This document shows positions 46,083-57,600 of a stretch of 64,000 bases of DNA, piece after piece. The notes below the pieces were generated by a model. It had not been told where the DNA came from. It ran no database searches and saw only the letters and a program-made list of their open reading frames with translations. How positions within the stretch are numbered: position 1 is the stretch's first letter; the number at the start of each line of letters is the position of its first letter. The DNA is taken from NCBI GenBank assembly GCA_030035585.1, contig CM057464.1, forward strand, positions 30,025,465 to 30,089,464, read 5' to 3'. Source of the stretch: Dugong dugon. Taxonomy: Eukaryota > Chordata > Mammalia > Sirenia > Dugongidae. The position numbers and the translations under genes are program-made.

Positions 46083-47475
46083 TATTATTTCTTGACTACT
46101 GCTTCCATGAGTGTTGATTATGGATCCAAGTAAAATGAAATCCTTGATAACTTCAATCTTTTCTCCGTTTGTCATGATGTTGCTTATTGGTCCAGTTGTG
46201 AAGATTTTTGTTTTCTTTATGTTGAGGTGTGATCCCTACTGATGGCTGTAGTCTTTGATCTTCATCAGTAAGTGCTTCAAGTCCTGTTCACTTTCAGCAA
46301 GCAAGTTGTGTCATGTGCATAACACAGGTTGTTAATATGCCTTCCTCCAGTCCTGATGCCTGATTCTTCTTCATGTAGTCCAGCTTGTCGGATTAGTCAC
46401 TCAGCATACAGATTGAATAAGTGTAGTGAAAGGATACAACCTTGACCCACACCTTTCCTGACTTTAAACCATGCAGTATCCCCTTATTTTGTTTGAATGA
46501 CTGCCTCTTGATCTATGTACAGGTTCCTCATGAGCACAATTAAGTTTTCTGGAATTCCTGTTCTTGGTAATTTTATCTGTCATTTGTTATGATTCACACA
46601 GTCAAATGCCTCTGCATAGTCAATAAAACACAGGTAAACATCTTTCTGGTATTCTCTGCTTTCAACCAGGATGCATCTGACATCAGCAATGATATCCCTG
46701 GTTCCATGTCCTCTTCTGACTCTGGCTGGACTTTCTTGTGGTTCCCTGTCTATGTACTGCTGCAGCCACTTTTGAATGATCTTCAGCAAAATTTTACTTG
46801 CATGCGATATTAATGATGTTTTGTAATAATTTCCACATTCAGTTAGATCACCTTCTTGGTAATAGGCATAAATATGGATCTCTTCCAGTTGGTTAGCCAG
46901 GTAGCTGTCTTCCAAATTTCTTGACATAGATGAGTGAGCACTTCCAGTGCTGCATCCTTTTGTTGAAACATCTCAGTTGGTATTCAGTCATTTCCTGAAG
47001 ACTTGTTCTTCAACATTGCTTTCAATGCAGAGTGCACCTCTTCCTTCAGTACCATCAGTTCCTGATCATATGGAACTCTTCCTGAAATGATTGAACATTG
47101 ACCAATTCTTTTTGATATTGTGACTCCTTGTATTCCCTCTATCTTCTTTTGGTACTTCCTGCTTTTTTAATATTTTTTCCATAGATTCCTTCAATATTGC
47201 AACTCATGGCTTGGATTTTTTATTTTTTAGTTCTTTTAGCTTGAGAAATGCTGAGCGTGTTCTTCCTTTTTGGTTTTCTAACTCCAGATCTTTGCACATG
47301 TCATTATAATACTTTACTTTGTCTTCTCGAGCTGCCCTTTGAAATTTTCTGTTCAGCTTTTTCACGTCATCATCTCTTCTGTTAACTGTATCAGCTAAAA
47401 TAAGATCTGGACAGTGGCTACTGATGTCCACGGTAAACTTATTGTTAATGGCTTTAGCCAGTGTTTCATTGGTAT
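46083..47475 (-). mobile_element. RTE LINE, RT core, both ends missing
   Basis: Minus-strand RTE from the motif C region ('gatgaaagtgaacaggactt'-type sequence in the complement) back to the spacer upstream of RT. The 3' end is absent, since the copy starts at 46083 inside the block that is complete at 7461-8360. Both RTE copies share 'cagcttctcggattatttgc'-type sequence. Confidence 0.8.
46580..46927 (-). pseudogene. RTE reverse transcriptase remnant (motifs 1 to A)
   Basis: A 115-codon open stretch: SLISHASKILLKIIQKWLQQ (finger), RRGHGTRDIIADVRCILVES and DVYLCFIDYAEAFDCVNHNK. FIDYAEAFD contains the first catalytic Asp of RT motif A. The canonical GFR before RGHGTRD reads RVRRG. Downstream palm sequence (46083-46579) is in other frames. 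A further upstream piece is open at 47204-47431 (NRKFQRAAREDKVKYYNDMC). Not functional. Confidence 0.75.
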
Positions 47476-48899
47476 GGTAGGATCCTAAAGCAGATTGGAG
47501 ATTATTTATGGATATCAGTTTTCCCTGCTAATCTATGGTTCCTTAGATAAAACTCACCAAAATCTGTGATTTGTATTCTTTAAAAACATAGCTCTAAACA
47601 TATAATTTTGTACTTTAGAGTACTTAGGTTAATGTACTACGTAAGTGCCCAGTACATATGTATATTTAGAAACAGAATTTGTCAACTGCAGTGTGATGCC
47701 TAGAGAAGGAAAGAATTATGGAAATTGAGTCATGAATATTAGAAATGCCTTTTTGGAAGAATTTAATGCATGGATACATTATCAGTAAACATGGAGTTAT
47801 TCAACAACTTGTTGAGATTGCATAAATTTATAGATATGAACAAAACTTAGCAATATAATTGAAAATCCTGATTTTTAGAGGGGGAAAAAGAAACTTTAAA
47901 AAGTTAAGAAACTTGTTTCAGGACCCACTACCCTAGGTGTTCTGATCATCTGCCCAGTGCTTCCCTGTACTGCATGGCACATGGTCTTTGAATCATTTTC
48001 CATTATTTCTTTTATCTCGTCTGTCCCCCTCATGTAAAATGCCTGACATTACCCTGTAATTATATGGTATGATAGAGTTAGTCCTTACTTAATATTCCAC
48101 TTGGCAATCAATTATCTTTTCCTTTAGGACAAAAGAATAGCACCCTCCTTTTTTTTTTTTTTGACCATGGCATATTCCTGATTATCTGACTGTGGTTAGT
48201 GCTGTGTAGGCAGTGAGGTAATAATGTGTACAGAATTCTTCTTATGGTGGAGGTAGTGATGGAGGAGTGGTCAGAAAATTTTACAAGAGGGATGAATAGA
48301 CACACAATTGACTTCATTGCCTGCCCCCCAGTTCTCACTAAACACAAACACATCTCCTGAACAAAAAAATAATGGATTTTGTTCAAGCTTTTTATAAGCT
48401 AATTTAGGCAAAACTCTGTTATTGATATTTATTTTAGAGATTGTACATTTTTAAGATCCCTCCCCACAAAAACTATAACTAATGCAAATTTTCCATTTTG
48501 TGATAAGCAAATATTAGAACAAAAAACGCTTTCTGAAAATAAATTTTACTGGCTTTGACTCCATCCTTCTTTTCTTGTAAGTCTGCCTTTGATTATAATG
48601 GCACCCCCCACTCCAACATTAATTTCTATGTTCCTTTTCCTATTTTCCTCTGCTTAGTGGAAGTACATAGCTATTGATTACAGTTGCCACAAACAACCTG
48701 AGTTGTGAAGTTAAGCCCAGACCAAAGGGAGGGAAAAAAAAGATTGTGTTTTCAAATTACTTCCAGAATTGATTCTAGTCAGGGAATTATTTCTTGAATC
48801 CTTCTAATGAGGACTTTGAAAGTGTTCTGAAACCGCAACAAGATTGTAGGTATGTCGTGCTATGGGATGTGTTTCCTTATCAAGCATAAAGAGAAAGCT
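47476..48899. other. Unassigned sequence
   Basis: About 1.4 kb with no recognised repeat, RNA or exon. This is one of the longest stretches without a clear repeat. Confidence 0.4.
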
Positions 48900-48956
48900 A
48901 GGGAAAGGGAGAGGGAGGAAGGGAAGAAGAAAGAAGAGGAGAGGGAGGGAGGAAGG
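48900..48956 (+). repeat. Pure purine tract, 57 bp
   Basis: Only A and G from 48900 to 48956, in a (GGGAR)n-like pattern ('agggaaagggagagggagga'). It is able in principle to form triplex DNA. No link to a gene can be shown. Confidence 0.8.
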
Positions 48957-49069
48957 CGGACCTTTTCCTTCTTGCATTAGTGATGTGATTTGTGGGTATG
49001 TTCTTAAATCAAGTGTTGAGGAAACTGTATCATTATGGTATATTTTATGTGTTCAATTACTTCTTAACT

Positions 49070-50160
49070 TTTTATTTTGAACAAAATGGAGACTTACAGA
49101 AAAGTTGCAAAAATCTTCATGTCCATATATTTGTCACCCAGTTTCCATTAATGCTCATATCTTACATAACCATAGTCCAATGATCAAAACAAGGAAATTA
49201 ACATTGGTAGGTGGCACAATGGTTAAGAGCTCAGCTGCTAATGAAAGGTAGGTGGTTGGAACTCACACAGTAGCTCTGCAGGAGAAAACACCAGGTGATC
49301 TGCTCCCACAAAGAGTACACCCTAGGAAACCCTAGGGGGCACTTCTACTCTGTCATATAAGGTCACTATGAGTCAAAATCAACTCTATGGCACACTACAA
49401 CAACGGAATACTATTAGCTAAACTGATGACTGTATTTGAATCTCACCTGTTTTTTCCCTAATGTCCTTATTCTAATCCAAGATTCTATCCTGGATCCTAC
49501 TCTGTGATTGTTATTTCTCTTAGACTGTTGCAGTCTGTGGTAGTTCCTCAGTCTTTCCTTGTCTTTCATGACCTTGTCACTTTAAAAAATTATTGATTAG
49601 TTATTTTTCATGTGGTCCAAGGGTTAAACTAATTTAAACAAAATTTGTATTGCATGCCTAAAATATGCAATATACTTTTCTTTCTTCATAATTTGAATTT
49701 ATTCAATGTTTTCTAATGATTGGGCTGAGGTTATGTATATTTGGCAAGGATATCACAGAAACGATGTTGTGACTTTCTCTGTGTATCATATCACAGGGCT
49801 AATGCTGCTGCTGTGTCTTATTACTCTCATTTTGACCTTGAGCACTTAGTTGAGGTAGTTTCTGCGGATTTTCTCCATTGTAAAGTTACTATCCTACCTC
49901 CCCTAATAAATAAGTAAGATAAAAGATATTTGGAGACTACGCAAATTCTGTTTCTCGTAAAACTTTTGTCTATTGAATTTAGCACCCACTAGTGGATCCT
50001 GTCTGCAACTATTAGTACTGTTTGCGTAAGGGTGGTTTCATGATTCCTCTTTGCTTCCATATTCGTTAATTGGAACTCTACCTGAGGAAGAACTGTCCCT
50101 TCTCTCCTAATCATTTATTCACATTTTGGTAATCTTTGTTTCCCTAGGAAATTATCCATT
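49070..50160. repeat. Old L1M-type LINE fragment, split by an AfroSINE
   Basis: 'ttattttgaacaaaatggag' then 'acttacagaaaagttgcaaa' (49070-49120); after the SINE 'tcctcagtctttccttgtct' with 'ttcatgaccttgtcacttta', 'ggttatgtatatttggcaag', 'atatcacagaaacgatgttg' and 'tggagactacgcaaattctg'. I recognise this order from old mammalian L1 elements. Orientation is left open. Confidence 0.55.
49203..49408 (+). mobile_element. AfroSINE
   Basis: 'ggtaggtggcacaatggtta', 'ctctgcaggagaaaacacca' and 'tcactatgagtcaaaatcaa', with a CAA-rich tail. Sits inside the old L1M fragment (flanks 'aaattaacattgg' and 'gaatactattagc'). Confidence 0.82.
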
Positions 50161-50166
50161 TCACCT

Positions 50167-50321
50167 AAAACCTGTTGCCATCGAGTCGATTCTGGTTCAT
50201 AGTGACCCTATAGGACAGAGTTGAACTGCCCCATAGAGTTTCCAAGGAGCGGCTGGTGGATTCGAACTGCCAACTTTTTGGTTAGCAGCCTAACGCTTAA
50301 CCATTGCATCACTAGAGCTCC
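50167..50321 (-). mobile_element. AfroSINE
   Basis: 'aaacctgttgccatcgagtc', 'ccctataggacagagttgaa', 'ggagcggctggtggattcga' and 'gcttaaccattgcatcacta'. Confidence 0.87.
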
Positions 50322-50329
50322 TAGGTTTT

Positions 50330-50785
50330 AAAAATTTATATGCATACAAGTATGAAAATCAATATCTTAAGAGTTTTAAAGTTTCTTCTGTTTAAATAAT
50401 ATTTCTCTTTTTGTCATTTCTCATTTTGTATTACGCCCTGTTTCACTTTTTCCTTGATCAAATTAGCTAGTGGTTTATCTATTTTTTAACACAGAATTTT
50501 GATTTATTAATTATTATCTACTAGTATTTTTTTGTTTTAATTCTCTACATCAGTAATTTCTCTTTGTATTTCTGTAATTCCATTTCTCTTACTTTCTTTT
50601 GGTTTGCTTTGTTGCTCTTTTCCTAGAATTGTTCTTTTTTTTTTTTTTTTTGAGCTGGGGATTTAATTCATTTAATTTTATTCTTTCATTTTTATTAATA
50701 AAAGTGCTTAATGCAATACATTTTCCCCTGGTCACTGCTTTAAAAGCATCAAATAGATTGTGATATGTTAAAACAAAAATCATAT
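50330..50785 (-). repeat. Old L1 (L1M) ORF2 fragment
   Basis: 'agctagtggtttatctattt', 'tcctagaattgttctttttt', 'gagctggggatttaattcat' and 'cactgctttaaaagcatcaa' with 'atagattgtgatatgttaaa' follow the reverse complement of the old L1 ORF2 segment between endonuclease and RT. No open frame. Confidence 0.55.
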
Positions 50786-51357
50786 TAAGCCCATAATATA
50801 AATTGATAGTTGTTTATTTAATGTACTCTTCAAAAATCAAGGCAACATTTCTGTCTAGAGGATCAAAAATATTCCAAAGAAGAAAAATCTTTCACAGATT
50901 TTTATACTTCAGTTTATTTGCTAGTAATTATACATCGCCACAGAAACAGGATTAGAATAAAGTTTACATAATAACAATTTACCCTAAAACACAGCTTTTA
51001 GTCTGAACTTTGGAGTTTCTGTTGTTGAAACTACACATAGATAATCCTTGAAAACAGCACAATGCCCAAGGCTAGATTCTTGCTTGACTTAAACCAATTT
51101 CTCAAAGTTCAAGGTTCAAAGATCAGGTCATCTCAACTTCCACAGAACCCAGAAATCTGAATTCCACGAGAATTAAAAACTGTTTCTCAGATGTATAGTG
51201 TTTTCTTTATCATCCCTTAAAAATCCTGTAATTTCAGTGCATATTTCCCCTGGCAGCCAGTTGTTTAATAGTTTTTTTTTTTTTTTTAATATTTAGATGA
51301 AAGGAACTTCATTGTCATTGTTTTGGGGGGTGGTGAGAGTAAATTCTAGTTTTATTG
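50786..51357. other. Unassigned sequence
   Basis: About 0.57 kb. The order of blocks near 51100-51200 hints at an old repeat, but I cannot assign it. Confidence 0.35.
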
Positions 51358-51535
51358 CAGTGATCAGCTGCTAACTGAAAGGTTGGCAGTTCAAACCTAC
51401 CAGCTGCTCTGCAGGAGAAAAACCTGGCAATCTGCTTCCATAAAGATTACAGCTTAAAAAACCCTATAGGGCAGTTGTATTCTGTCAGCTGGGGTTGCTA
51501 TGAGTTGAAATTGACTTGATGATACCCAACAACAA
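51358..51535 (+). mobile_element. AfroSINE, head missing
   Basis: Begins within the A-to-B-box stretch ('gatcagctgctaactgaaag'), then 'gcagttcaaacctaccagct', 'ggagaaaaacctggcaatct' and 'gttgctatgagttgaaattg', with a CAA tail. Confidence 0.82.
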
Positions 51536-51841
51536 TTAGCTGGACTGGGAAAATGGTGAGGCAGCTAAGGCACTCACCTAAGGTAAAAAAAATTAATGAA
51601 CCATAATCGAATTTACAGATCAAGATAAATAATAATTTAATGCACTATTACAAAAAATTAAACCTGCAAGCTATAGTCTATATATGGACCAAACTCCTGT
51701 TTTTGTGAATAATGTTTTATTGGAACCAATACCAGGATTATGGTGAAGTAAGTGAGGCAAGACAGTGAAAGTAAAGAGCCAGAGGGTATCTTTATTTAAA
51801 AGTTTCTCTCTGACCATTTTTGTTCTTTACGTTGTTTTTAT
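51536..51841. other. Unassigned, includes a short hAT-like relic
   Basis: 'ctcctgtttttgtgaataat' and 'gttttattggaacc' at 51690-51725 recall a common mammalian DNA-transposon tail. The rest is unassigned. Confidence 0.3.
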
Positions 51842-51859
51842 TCTGTTCATTGTTTTCTT
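51842..51859 (+). repeat. Target-site duplication, left copy
   Basis: tctgttcattgttttctt, 18 bp, identical to 60359-60376. Flanks the poly(T) side of the L1. Confidence 0.93.
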
Positions 51860-52640
51860 TTTTTTTTTTTTTTTAATATAAATTTTATTGTACTTCAGGT
51901 GAAAGCTTACAGAGCAAATAGTTTCTCATGAAATAGTAGTACACATGTTGTTTTTTGACATTGGTTAACAACCCCACAATGTATTAAGCCTCTAAATTCT
52001 CAACCTTTTTTTTTGATGAAAATTACAGATGGCCAAAGATACACCGTTTCCAAAATTTCTACATTCACAGTTCAGTGACAGTGACTACGCTCTTCCAACT
52101 GTGCTGTTATTCTCACTTAAGATGAAGGCTTACAGAACAAAATAGTTTTTCATTTAACAGTTACTACACATGTTGCCCTATGACCATGGTCAACAATCTC
52201 ACAGCACATCAAGAATATCCTTACTCCACCTTGTGTTCCCTATCACCAGGGGGCTTCCTTGTCCCCTTCTGTCTTCTGGACCTTGTCAGTGGACTATTGT
52301 ACCTCTTTACTCTCATTTGTTTATTTATTTATTTATTTATTTTTATTTTATTTAAACACCATTTCAAAACTTTTTACTTACACATTTAAGTGATATTGAC
52401 TATGCTCTTACAATTGTGCTGCCATTCTCGCCCAAGATGAAGGCTTACAGGACAAAACAGCCTCCCATTTAATAGTTACTACAGATGTTGCCCTATAGCA
52501 GTGGTCAACAATCTCACAATACATCGACAGTGTCCTTATTCAATTTGTGTTCCTTATCATCAGTTTCCTACTCTCCCTCTGCCTTCTGGCCCTTGTCACT
52601 GGACTCCTGTACATCGTTAGTCCCATTTAGTTTTACTGGG
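51860..52640 (-). repeat. L1 3' UTR tail module, three units
   Basis: Unit C 51860-52005, unit B 52006-52319 and unit A 52320-52640 in plus coordinates. The joints are T-runs on this strand (52005-52014; (TTTA)n at 52320-52355), matching the A-rich joints at 18073-18100 and 18379-18394 in the older relative. Confidence 0.8.
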
Positions 52641-53360
52641 GTGTCCATTCCCAGGCTTAACATCGAACCTTGAAGGTAACTTCACCTCTGAGCTGAAAGG
52701 GTGTCTGGGGGCCACACTCTCGAGGTTTCCCTAGTATTCTTTAGGCCAGTATATCTGGTCTTTTTTTTTTTTTTTTTTTTGGGAGTTAAAATTATGCTCT
52801 ACATCCTACTCCAGCTCTGCCCAGAACCCTCTGTTGTGATCCTGGTCAGAGGAGTCATTGGTGGTAGCCGGACACCATCCAGCTGTACTGGGCTCAGTCC
52901 CGTGGAGGCCTTGGTAGCTGTGGACCATTAGTCCTTCGGACTAATCTTTTCCTTGTATCCTGTTCTCTTCGTTCTCCCTTGTTCCCGAAGGGATGAGATC
53001 AGTGGAGTATCTTAGATGGCCGCTCATAGGCTTTTAAGACCCCAGACACTACTCACCAAGGTAGAATGTAGAGCATTATCTTTATAAGTAGTGTCATGCC
53101 AATTGAGCTAGATGTTCCCCGAGATCATGGTCCCCAGAGCCCTCCGTCCAACAACTCAGTCCCTCGGGGGGTTTGGATGTGTCTATAGGGCCTCCATGAC
53201 CTTTCCTTGTGCAGGTTGTGTTAGTTTCCCCTGTAGTATGTACTATCTCATCTCTCACCCAAGTTACTACTTACCTATTACCTATTTAGTATTCCCCCCC
53301 CCCATCCCTGGTAACCAACAAGGATTGTTACATTTTGCATGTGAATTTTTTCATGGGTTT

Positions 53361-56300
53361 TTACAATAGAGGTCTCATACAATATTTGTCCTTTTGTGAT
53401 TGACTTATTTCGCTCAGCATGATGTCCTCCAGTTTCATCCATGTTATGAGATGGTTCACCGATTCATTGTTCTTTCTCGTTGCATAGTACTCCATTGTGT
53501 GTATGTACCATAGTTTGTGTATCCATTCGTCTGTTGATGGACATCGAGGTTGTTTCCATCGTTTTGCTATTGTGAATAATGCTGCCATGAACATAGGTGT
53601 GCATATGTCTATTTGAGTGATGACTCTTATTTCTCTAGGATATATTCCTAGGAGTGGGATTGCTGGATCGAATGGTACATCTATTTCTAGCTTTCTGAGG
53701 AAACGCCATATCATTTTCCAAAATGGCTGTATCATTTTGCATTCCCACCAGCAGTGTATAAGAGTTCCCGTCTCCCCACAGCCCCTCCAACATTTGTTAT
53801 TTCCAGTGTTTTTGATTCGTGCCAGTAATGCCGGGGTGAGATGGTATCTCATTGTGGTTTTCATTTGCATTTCTCTAATGGCTAGTGATCGCGAGCATTT
53901 CCTCATGTGTCTGTTGGCCATTTGAATGTCTTCCTTGGTGAAGTGTCTGTTCATTTCCTTTACCCATTTTTTGATAGGATTGGTTGTCTTTTTGTTGTAG
54001 AGGTGTTGGATTTTCTTGTAGATTATGGAGATTAGACCTTTGTCTGACTTGTACTGTCCAAAAATTTTTTCCCAGTCTGTAGGTTCTCTTTTAACTCTTT
54101 TGGTGAAATCTTTTGAAGAGCATAGATGCTTGATTTTTAGAAGATCCCAATTATCTAGTTTATCTGTTGGGTTTTTTGTGTTGATGTTTATGGTTTGTAT
54201 CCTGTTAATGCCATGTATTAAGGTCTGAAGTGTTGGTCCTAATTTTTCTTCTATGAATTTTATAGTTTGAGGCTTTATATTCAGGTCTTTGATCCATTTT
54301 GAAGTAGTTTTTGTATCTGGTGTGAGGTATGGGTCCTGTTTCATTTTTCTACAAATGGATATCCAGTTTTGCCAGCACCATTTATTAAAACGACTGTCTT
54401 TTCCCCATTTGATGGATTTTGGGCCCTTGTCAAAAATCAGGTGACCGTAGGTGGATGGATTTACATCTGAGTTCTCAATTCTGTTCCATTGGTCAATGTC
54501 TCTGTTGTTGTACCAGTACCAGGCTGTTTTGAGTACTGTAGCTGTATAGTAGGTTCTCAAGTCAGGTAGTGTGAGTCCTCCAACTTTATTCTTCTTCTTC
54601 AGTAGTGCTTTACTTATTCGGGGTTTCTTCCCTTTCCATATAAAGTTAATAATTAGTTTTTCCATCTCTTTGAAGAATGTTGTTGGTATCTGTATCGGAA
54701 TTGCATTGTATTTGTAGATTGCTTTAGGTAGAATTGCCATTTTCACAATGTTGAGTCTGCCTATCCATGAGCATGGTATGTTTTTCCATTTATGTAGATC
54801 CCTTTGGGTTTCATGCAGCAGTGTTTTGCAGTTTTCTTTGTATAGGTCTTTTATATTCCTGGTCAGATTTATTCCTAAGTATTTTATCTTTTTAGGGGCT
54901 ATTGAAAATGGTATTGATTTCCTGATCTCCTTTTCATCGTTCTCTTTACTGGTGTATAGGAATCCAACTGATTTTTGAATGTTTATCTTTATCCTGCTAC
55001 TCTGCTGAATCTTTCTATTACTTCCAGTAAATTTCTCGTGGAGTCTTTAGGGTTTTCTATGTATAGTATCATATCATCTGCAAACAGGGAGAGTTTAACT
55101 TCTTCATTACCAATTTGGATGCCCTTTATTTCTTTCTCTTGCCTTACTGCTCTAGCTAGAACTTCCAGCACAATGTTAAATACGAGTGGTGATAAAGGGC
55201 ATCCTTGTCTTGTTCCTGTTTTCAGGGGGAATGTTTTCAGCCTTTCTCCATTAAGAATGATGTTGGCTGTTGGTTTTGCATAGATGCCCTTTATTATGTT
55301 GAGAAATTTCCCTTCTATACCTATTTTATTGAGCGCTTTTATCAGGAATGGGTGTTGGACTTTGTCAAATGCCTTTTCTGCATCAATTGAGATAATCATG
55401 TGATTTTTTTCTTTCCTTTTATTTATGTGGTGGATTACATTGATGGATTTTCTACTGTTAAACCATCCTTGCATACCTGGTATGAATCCTACTTGGTCGT
55501 GGTGTATTATTTTTTTGATATGATACTGAATTCTATTGGCTAGAATTTTGTTCAGAATTTTTGCATCTATATTCATGAGAGATATTGGTCTGTAATTTTC
55601 TTTTTTTGTGATGTCTTTGCCTGGTTTTGGTATCAGCGTTATGCTGGCTTCATAGAATGAATTTGGAGTGTTGCTTCCTCTTCTATGCTCTGAAATAACT
55701 TGAGTAGAACTGGTACAAGCTCTTCTGTAAATGTTTTGTAGAATTCTCCAGTGAAGCCATCTGGGCCAGGGCTTTTTTTGGTTGGGAGTTTTTTTATTAC
55801 CTTTTCAATCTCTTCTCTTGTTATGGGTCTGTTCAGATTTTAAATATCACTTTGTTGTAGTTTGGGTAGGCCGTATGTTTCTAGAAATTTATCCATTTCC
55901 TCTAGGTTTTCAAATTTGTTGGAATATAGTTTTTCATAATATTCTGTTATAATCCTTTTTATTTCAGTTGGGTCTGTTGTAATGTCCCCCATTTCATTTC
56001 TTATTTGGGTTATTTGTGCCCTCTGCTCTTTTTCTTTTGTCAGTCTGGCCAGTAGTTTGTCGATTTTGTTGATTCTTTCAAAGAACCAACTTCTGGTTTT
56101 GTTGATTCTTTCTATTGTTTTTCTGTTCTCTATTTCATTGATTTCTGCTCTGATCTTTACTATTTCCTTTCTTCCGGTGGTTGTAGGCTTTTTTTGTTGT
56201 TCTCTTTCTATTTGTTTGAGTTCTGTAGTTAATGTTTTGATTTTGTCCCTTTCTTCTTTTTTGATATGTGCATCTATTGCTATAAATTGTCCTCTGAGGA

Positions 56301-57179
56301 CTGCCTTTGCTGTGTCCCAAAGGTTTTGGTATGATGTGTTTTCATTTTCATTTGATTCTAGGAATTTTTTAATTCCATCTCTGATTTCTTCTATTACCCA
56401 TTGATGTGTAAGCAGATTATTATTCAGTTTCCATGTGTTTGATTTTTTTTCCTTGCTCTTTCTAGTGTTAATTTCTACCTTGATGGGATTGTGGTCAGAG
56501 AAGATACTGTGAATTATCTCAGCATTTTGGATCTTGTTGAGGATTGCTCTGTGGCCTAAGATGTGGTCTATTCTGGAGAACGTTCCATGTGCATTGGAAA
56601 AGAATGTGTACTTTGCAGCGGTTGGATGGATTGTTCTATATATGTCTATGAGGTCCAGTTGGCTGATTGTGTCCTTTAGGTCTTCTGTATCTTTGCTGAG
56701 TTTCTTTTTAGTTGTTCTGTCCTTTACTGAGAGTGGTGTGTTGAAGTCTCCTACTATTATTGTGGAACTGTCAATTTCTCTTTTCAGTGCTGTTAGAGTT
56801 TTTTTTATGTATTTTGGAGCCCTGTATTGGGTGCATAGATATTTATTATGGTTATGTCTTCATGATGGATCATCCCCTTAATCATTATATAGTGTCCTTC
56901 TTTGTCTTTTATGGTAGATTTTGTTTTAAAGTCTATTTTATCTGAGATTAGAATTGCCACTCCTGCTCTTTTTTGATAGTTGTTAGCTTGATATATTTTT
57001 TTCCAACCTTTGATTTTTAATAAATTCACATCTTTGTTTCTAAGATGTGTCTCTTGTAGACAGCAAATAGATGGATCCTGTTTTCTTATCCATTCTGCCA
57101 CTCTCTGTCGCTTTATGGGTGCATTGAGTCCATTTACGTTCAGTGTAATTATTGATAGATGTGAGTTTGTTGCTGTCAT
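53361..57179 (-). pseudogene. L1 ORF2, broken in the middle
   Basis: About 1,270 codons in length, the size usual for ORF2p. The endonuclease N-terminus is open at 57179-56805 (MTATNSHLSIITLNVNGLNA, CCLQETHL). GDFN and SDHN codons are kept further on, but a frameshift lies near 56820. RT core is open at 55576-54989 with [26 protein letters not shown] and [12 protein letters not shown]. The C-terminal 461 codons (54746-53361) are uninterrupted and end with the knuckle [18 protein letters not shown] and WNVNG-independent tail [17 protein letters not shown]. Frames differ between blocks (at least two frameshifts), so no full protein is made. Confidence 0.88.
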
Positions 57180-57600
57180 TTTGTAGTGCTTTTTTTGTGA
57201 TGCTGAAGTTTTCTTTGTTCTTCTTACTCTCTTGTACTGAGTTCCTTTTGTTTGTGGATTTTGTGTTCATTTCTTTTGTTTTTGTTTTTGTTGAGACTTT
57301 ATGTTTTTCGTCTTTATTTTTATGAGTTGGTTTGTTAACTTTTTTTGTGGTTACCATGAATTTTACCCTTATCTTTATAATTTTGAAGCAGTCTACCGTT
57401 ACTTGGTATCGCCTTGCCTTCTTCTCCTTTAGAAGGTTCTATACCTATGCCGTTTGTTCCCTCTTTCATTGTTTTGATGTTGTTGTCATCCTTTGATTGA
57501 TTTCTCTGATTCCCTGTTGTATGTCTTTTGTTTTTGGAAAGTCGTCTGTAGTTCAGTTCCTAGAATGGTATCTGGTTCATGTTAACCTGCGTCCTAGGTC

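Noticed and set aside
48108-48386. 92-codon minus-strand frame
   Set aside because: No homology recognised, no splice context, and it contains a homopolymer-coded lysine run.
52320-52355. (TTTA)n as an independent microsatellite
   Set aside because: It is the joint between L1 tail modules, matched by (AAAAT)n at 18073-18100 in the related copy.
53361-54746. Long 461-codon frame as a host gene
   Set aside because: It is the C-terminal third of L1 ORF2 with the HCWWEC knuckle and [12 protein letters not shown] end.
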